Under the pieces are notes generated by a model. The model had not been told where the DNA came from and did no database searches. It saw only the letters and a list, made by a program, of their open reading frames with translations. A stretch of DNA of 64,000 nt from Glycine soja (lineage: Eukaryota; Streptophyta; Magnoliopsida; Fabales; Fabaceae), in contig NC_041003.1 in assembly GCF_004193775.1 (NCBI RefSeq), positions 43,343,611 through 43,407,610 of the forward strand, in the 5' to 3' direction. Below are positions 60,052 through 64,000 of this stretch, one piece after another. The position numbers and the translations under genes were made by a program. How positions within the stretch are numbered: position 1 is the stretch's first letter; every line of letters begins with the position of its first letter.

Positions 60052-60092
<41 letters not shown>
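60052..60092. repeat. (TA)n microsatellite
   Basis: About 20 TA units in a row. Confidence 0.95.
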
Positions 60093-60095
<3 letters not shown>

Positions 60096-62568
60096 CTTCA
60101 TTTGGTCTCGATTATACATAAAAATATATATTTCATATTTATTAAGAAAATTAATTAATTTCATTAAATTGTATCATTTTTAATTAAAAAAATGAATACT
60201 TTTCCTAAATTTTCCATCATTAGAATATGATATCAAATATAAAAAAAGTCTTTGACCTTATTAAATGAAGAATACTCTGGAGAGGATCTCATAAGATGAC
60301 ATAGGTAACTCAAATTTACTTATATTCGAGACAAAAAAATAAGAGACTTCGGTTATTTATATTGGAGAGACAATATATATGTATAATGTGATTTGAAAAT
60401 TTGATGATAAAAGCATAGTTCACATACATAAATGTTATACTAAGATCTCTAACCTGCCATGTTACAAACTAGAAAACGAAACACGGATCATTAAATCAAA
60501 ATATATCTTAGTCATTTGGTTGTTTCAAGTTCCCACTCTTGTAAATGGTGTATTAGACCAAAATTGAAAAAATGTGAAGTAAGGGACCAAACACATGTCT
60601 ATACATAGACATTCTACCATCAAGCATGCATTTAATAGCATGTAATTATTACAATAAATTAATATTATTTACAACAATAATACGATTCTATTGTATTAAT
60701 TATAATTTATTTTAATAATATTATAAACCATCCTGTAGTTATTTAAATTTCTGAAATTTCACTGCTTAGTTAGACATAATGTCTAAATTAATTTTATTAA
60801 AATATTTGGTTAAAAAATCTCAACTCAGTGATTAACAAGTTATGGACTTATGGCCGAGTGCCCTAGTCTAGTCCTATTCCTTTCCTAGTTCAAAAAATAG
60901 CCAATTAAAATATCAAGTCAAGTTTAGACCAATTGTATCTGTTCTAATTCATAGTAGTATCATCAAATTTAAAATAATGGTCAAAGTAACATTACATTAA
61001 TGAAAAATATAATATTTTTTTATCGAGTGAAAAATATTTTATTTAATACATTAAATAAATTATTCTTATTTAATAGTACCTTTTGTGTTACAGTATTAAA
61101 AAAAAAACTTCTATGTTAGCAAGTGCTCGTATAAGAAAATTTATTAACACTTGTCTCAGTCTAAATGTGGTTAAAAGCTTGACACTTACATGAAATTTAA
61201 GTCTGTCATATTTCTTTCTTTTCTTTTTACTTATTCATTTGTGAAGAAGATTATGCTTTTATTTATCAATGTGTTTATTCATAAATTTAAAATAATACTT
61301 AATTACTACTACTATCCTTTTAACCTCGTCCTTACTTTTACAAAATTCATAAATAGAAAAATAAGTTAAAAATTTCAAATTAATTTTAAAAACAAATTAA
61401 ACAGTTGGCTTAATATGTTTGGACGCTAGTATAAGAAATTAAGAATTGTTGTGTGCTGAATATCATTGACTAGTGCGTAGCAGGTGGCTATTCCATCATT
61501 TATGATGAGCTGCCAATCCTCATTTCTTGTCGCAATTCCAACCAATAGAATAAAAGAAAAATTCAAAATGTTCAAAATTAATGAATATATAAACAATTAC
61601 AATTTGCAAGTCTATGAAGTAAGTAATTTATTAATTATTTATTTTCCTGAAAAATGCACAGAACCGATAGTGTCCATTATCCAGTAAGAGAGACCTTTCT
61701 TGCTAAAGTTGCAGACGTAGTCCCCAAAATCACATTATATCCAATCACAGCTCAACAACACCAACTTCATCACTTTTTTTCAGGTGGTTCCTCTCTTTGT
61801 TAAAAAAAAAAAGAATTTATTAGCAATTTGTTTAAATTCATTTCTTGAAGCATGGTCACTTGCTTTTCAGCTTGCACTTAGCTGCTCTTTCCTATAATTA
61901 TTAATTTTTTGTGCTGAATTGGTTTGTTTATTATTATTTCTTCTCTTTTCCTTGTTACACAAACAAGGAAAAAGGGAGAAAGAACAGTTTTTTTTTTAAT
62001 TTTTGAATAAGTCTTTCTCTACCCTCAGTTGCTCTCATAAACTCTTGACTCTTTCTTCTGTTTCCTAATTCGGTTAACACTTATCAGTTATCACATTCCT
62101 TGTGTTTGGCTTCTCTTGCTTTCCCTATTTTATTTTTCTTCTCACTAAAAGTTCCATTTTTTTTTTTTTATATAATTTCTGGGGTTATTATTGCTTTCTG
62201 TGATTCTGTCTCAGTTCCTGTTTGGTATCTTAGAGGGAAATTCATTGGGTTTGCAGGGTTTTATCTTGTTAAATTTAGACCAATTGGATAACAGATAATA
62301 ATCTTCATTCAACATCAATTTCAAGCATTCTCTGATTTTTTATTTTTTTTATCAAGTGGCTCTTTTTCTAGATTCTGATTCCCTTCAAAATGCTTCTGGA
62401 TTTATCCTTAGACTTGGTATTGTGGTAAAACCTTTCACTTCTGTTATCATTTTCTCTCTTCTGCCTTATCTTCCTCAGTTTCCACTCATCAAGTTTCAAT
62501 CTTCCTTTGAATAAGCCCAAATTTGATTGTATGAACCAGTAGCTTTTTGCTTGTACAAAATTGAATTG

Positions 62569-63831
62569 ATGAAGTGGGAAAGTATAACCCTCTCTTCTCC
62601 TACACCTTGCACTCCAAACTCCAACACCAATTGGTTGGTGATGGAGGATAATAATAGCAGGAGCACAAAATGGACCTCTGAAGAGAACAAGCTCTTTGAA
62701 AATGCTCTTGCAGTGCATGATAAGGACACCCCGGATCGGTGGCACAGAGTGGCTGAGATGATTCCTGGAAAGACAGTGGTTGATGTGATAAGGCAGTACA
62801 AGGAGTTGGAAGTAGATGTTAGCAATATAGAAGCTGGTTTGATTCCAGTTCCTGGCTATAGTAGCACTGCTACCTCACCCTTCACCTTAGATTGGGTGAA
62901 CACTCCTGGCTATGATGGGTTTAAAGGATGTGGAAAGAGATCTTCCTCAGTGAGACCGATTGAGCATGAAAGGAAGAAAGGAGTGCCTTGGACTGAAGAC
63001 GAACATAAGTAAATTTTTTACCTTTTGCGTTTGTTTTGATACATGTTATTTTTATTTGGTAACTTCACATATAGATTTTAATATATGATATAATGATCAA
63101 CTGGGAATGCATATCTGTTTGAAAGCATGGTGATTGTGTGAAAAGCTAGAATTGGTGGATGGAGTTTAAAGTTAATTAAAGCTAGAGGTGTAGGGACAAG
63201 AATTCTGTGTAGATATTAAAGGGTTGGATTTTTTATTTTTTCAAATGATAGCTAGGTCTTTTGGGTGAGTTTGTTAGTTATAAAAAAATTGTGTTCTTTA
63301 CTTCTAGATTTGGAGTTTGAACTTCCCTTTGATGTTCCCTGCAGATTGTTTCTATTGGGTCTGAAGAAGTATGGGAAAGGTGATTGGAGAAATATATCTC
63401 GCAATTTTGTTATTACAAGAACTCCAACACAGGTTGCTAGTCATGCTCAGAAGTACTTCATAAGGCAGCTTTCAGGAGGCAAAGACAAGAGGAGGGCTAG
63501 CATACATGACATAACAACAGTGAATCTCACAGAAACCATAACAACTTCTTCAGAAGACACCAATGGATCCTCTTCACCACATGTGCTCTCACAGCAACAA
63601 CAGCCAAATTCTACTCCTACTACACCAAGAACTCGTTTTCAGTGGAGTAATCAGTCTAACACAGGAGTAGCTGTGACTCTCAACCCTGCTCATGAAAGAG
63701 TCTTCATTTCTCATTATGGTGCTAACTCCTTTGGGGTTAAAATTGAGGGACAGAATCTTCATGAGTCTTCTTACTTGCGACCTCAGACACAGAACATGGT
63801 TTTCCAAATGCAACAGTCCTCTCAACACTAG
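62569..63831 (+). CDS. DIVARICATA-type MYB (SANT/MYB) transcription factor
   Basis: A two-repeat plant MYB-related transcription factor. Two exons, 62569-63008 and 63345-63831, join in phase through a GT/AG intron that splits the Lys codon before [10 protein letters not shown], giving 308 residues. The first SANT domain has [20 protein letters not shown] and [20 protein letters not shown] (about residues 33-84). The second MYB domain has [40 protein letters not shown] and the diagnostic SHAQKYF (about residues 139-190). A conserved [15 protein letters not shown] follows, then a Gln/Ser/Thr-rich tail. The start MKWE... at 62569 is chosen because DIVARICATA-like proteins begin this way. An in-frame ATG at 62641 ([11 protein letters not shown]) is the alternative. 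It should act in the nucleus as a DNA-binding regulator. The specific target pathway cannot be read from the sequence. Confidence 0.93.
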
Positions 63832-64000
63832 TTCCATGCATTATCACTTGTTGTAGTGAATTATTAATGGGCAGAAGTAGAACCAGAATCTTCTGTCCAT
63901 TTCAATAAGTACAGTGCTTGAGTTGAGCTTTTTCCCCAAGTTCTTATGTGAATACCCTAGATTGTTGGTTAGTTATTATGAACTTGAAGGAAGGTACATA
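63832..64000 (+). other. 3' flank of the MYB gene
   Basis: Short non-coding tail to the window edge, likely 3' UTR. No polyadenylation site could be fixed. Confidence 0.5.

Larger units (their letters stand above)
57128..62568. other. Intergenic DNA and MYB gene upstream region
   Basis: AT-rich DNA with two TA tracts and a MITE, listed separately. A GC-richer island at about 58,900-59,170 contains a CACGTG G-box (GACACGTGTGAC) and two GTGGGACCCA/GTGGGACCCAC motifs. The small frames at 59073-59375 and 61484-61687 have no recognisable domain. From ~61,700 to 62,568 the sequence is pyrimidine-rich and is the probable promoter and long 5' UTR of the MYB gene. Confidence 0.5.

Noticed and set aside
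1..64000. A coordinated gene cluster or novel multi-gene system
   Set aside because: The genes belong to unrelated families, lie on both strands with kilobases of repeats between them, and share no visible regulatory element.

Overview
This is a 64 kb piece of a dicot plant nuclear chromosome. It is most likely from a legume, possibly soybean (Glycine) or a close relative. That placement is an inference from the AT-rich intergenic DNA, the intron-rich genes with GT/AG splice sites, the MITE/SINE/copia/LINE content and the general look of the proteins; nothing in the window proves the species. No bacterial, viral or organellar replicon features and no CRISPR arrays were seen.

Layout, left to right. 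(1) 1-3,000: AT-rich DNA with a ~1 kb foldback element. (2) 3,025-6,704 (-): an eight-exon plastid PHT4-type phosphate/anion transporter. (3) 7,902-9,546 (-): a three-exon hotdog-fold acyl-CoA thioesterase. Next come a terminal-inverted-repeat element with eight palindromic blocks in an exact 66-bp period (9,655-10,062) and a long TA microsatellite. (4) 10.2-17 kb: gene-poor, with a foldback element at 11.5-12.0 kb and a scrambled remnant of a PDR-type ABCG transporter (12.7-13.2 kb). (5) 17,155-18,705 (+): an intron-less OCTOPUS-like gene. (6) 21.3-23.8 kb (+): a decayed LINE (L1-type) ORF2. (7) 24,300-24,745 (-): a frameshifted copy of a small membrane protein gene. (8) 26,257-28,955 (-): a four-exon NPF8/PTR peptide transporter. 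(9) 33,203-37,880 (-): a copia retrotransposon complete in outline (two LTRs, TSD, PBS, PPT) but with disabled coding. (10) 40,154-41,806 (+): a GH28 polygalacturonase pseudogene with two separate lesions. (11) 47,208-51,073 (+): an intact six-exon laccase with a predicted miR397 site. (12) 51-62.5 kb: repeats, including a hAT-type MITE and a probable Gypsy-family LTR with internal duplications. (13) 62,569-63,831 (+): a two-exon DIVARICATA-type MYB gene.

The genes do not form a pathway or cluster. They are independent plant genes: plastid anion transport, acyl-CoA thioester hydrolysis, phloem polarity, peptide transport, lignin/phenolic oxidation and transcription. They are separated by transposon debris. 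I looked for a novel system and did not find one. The most unusual items are the 66-bp palindromic-dimer element, the two inverted PDR fragments, the short sequence shared by the PDR remnant and a PHT4 intron, and the in-frame duplication in the copia pol gene.
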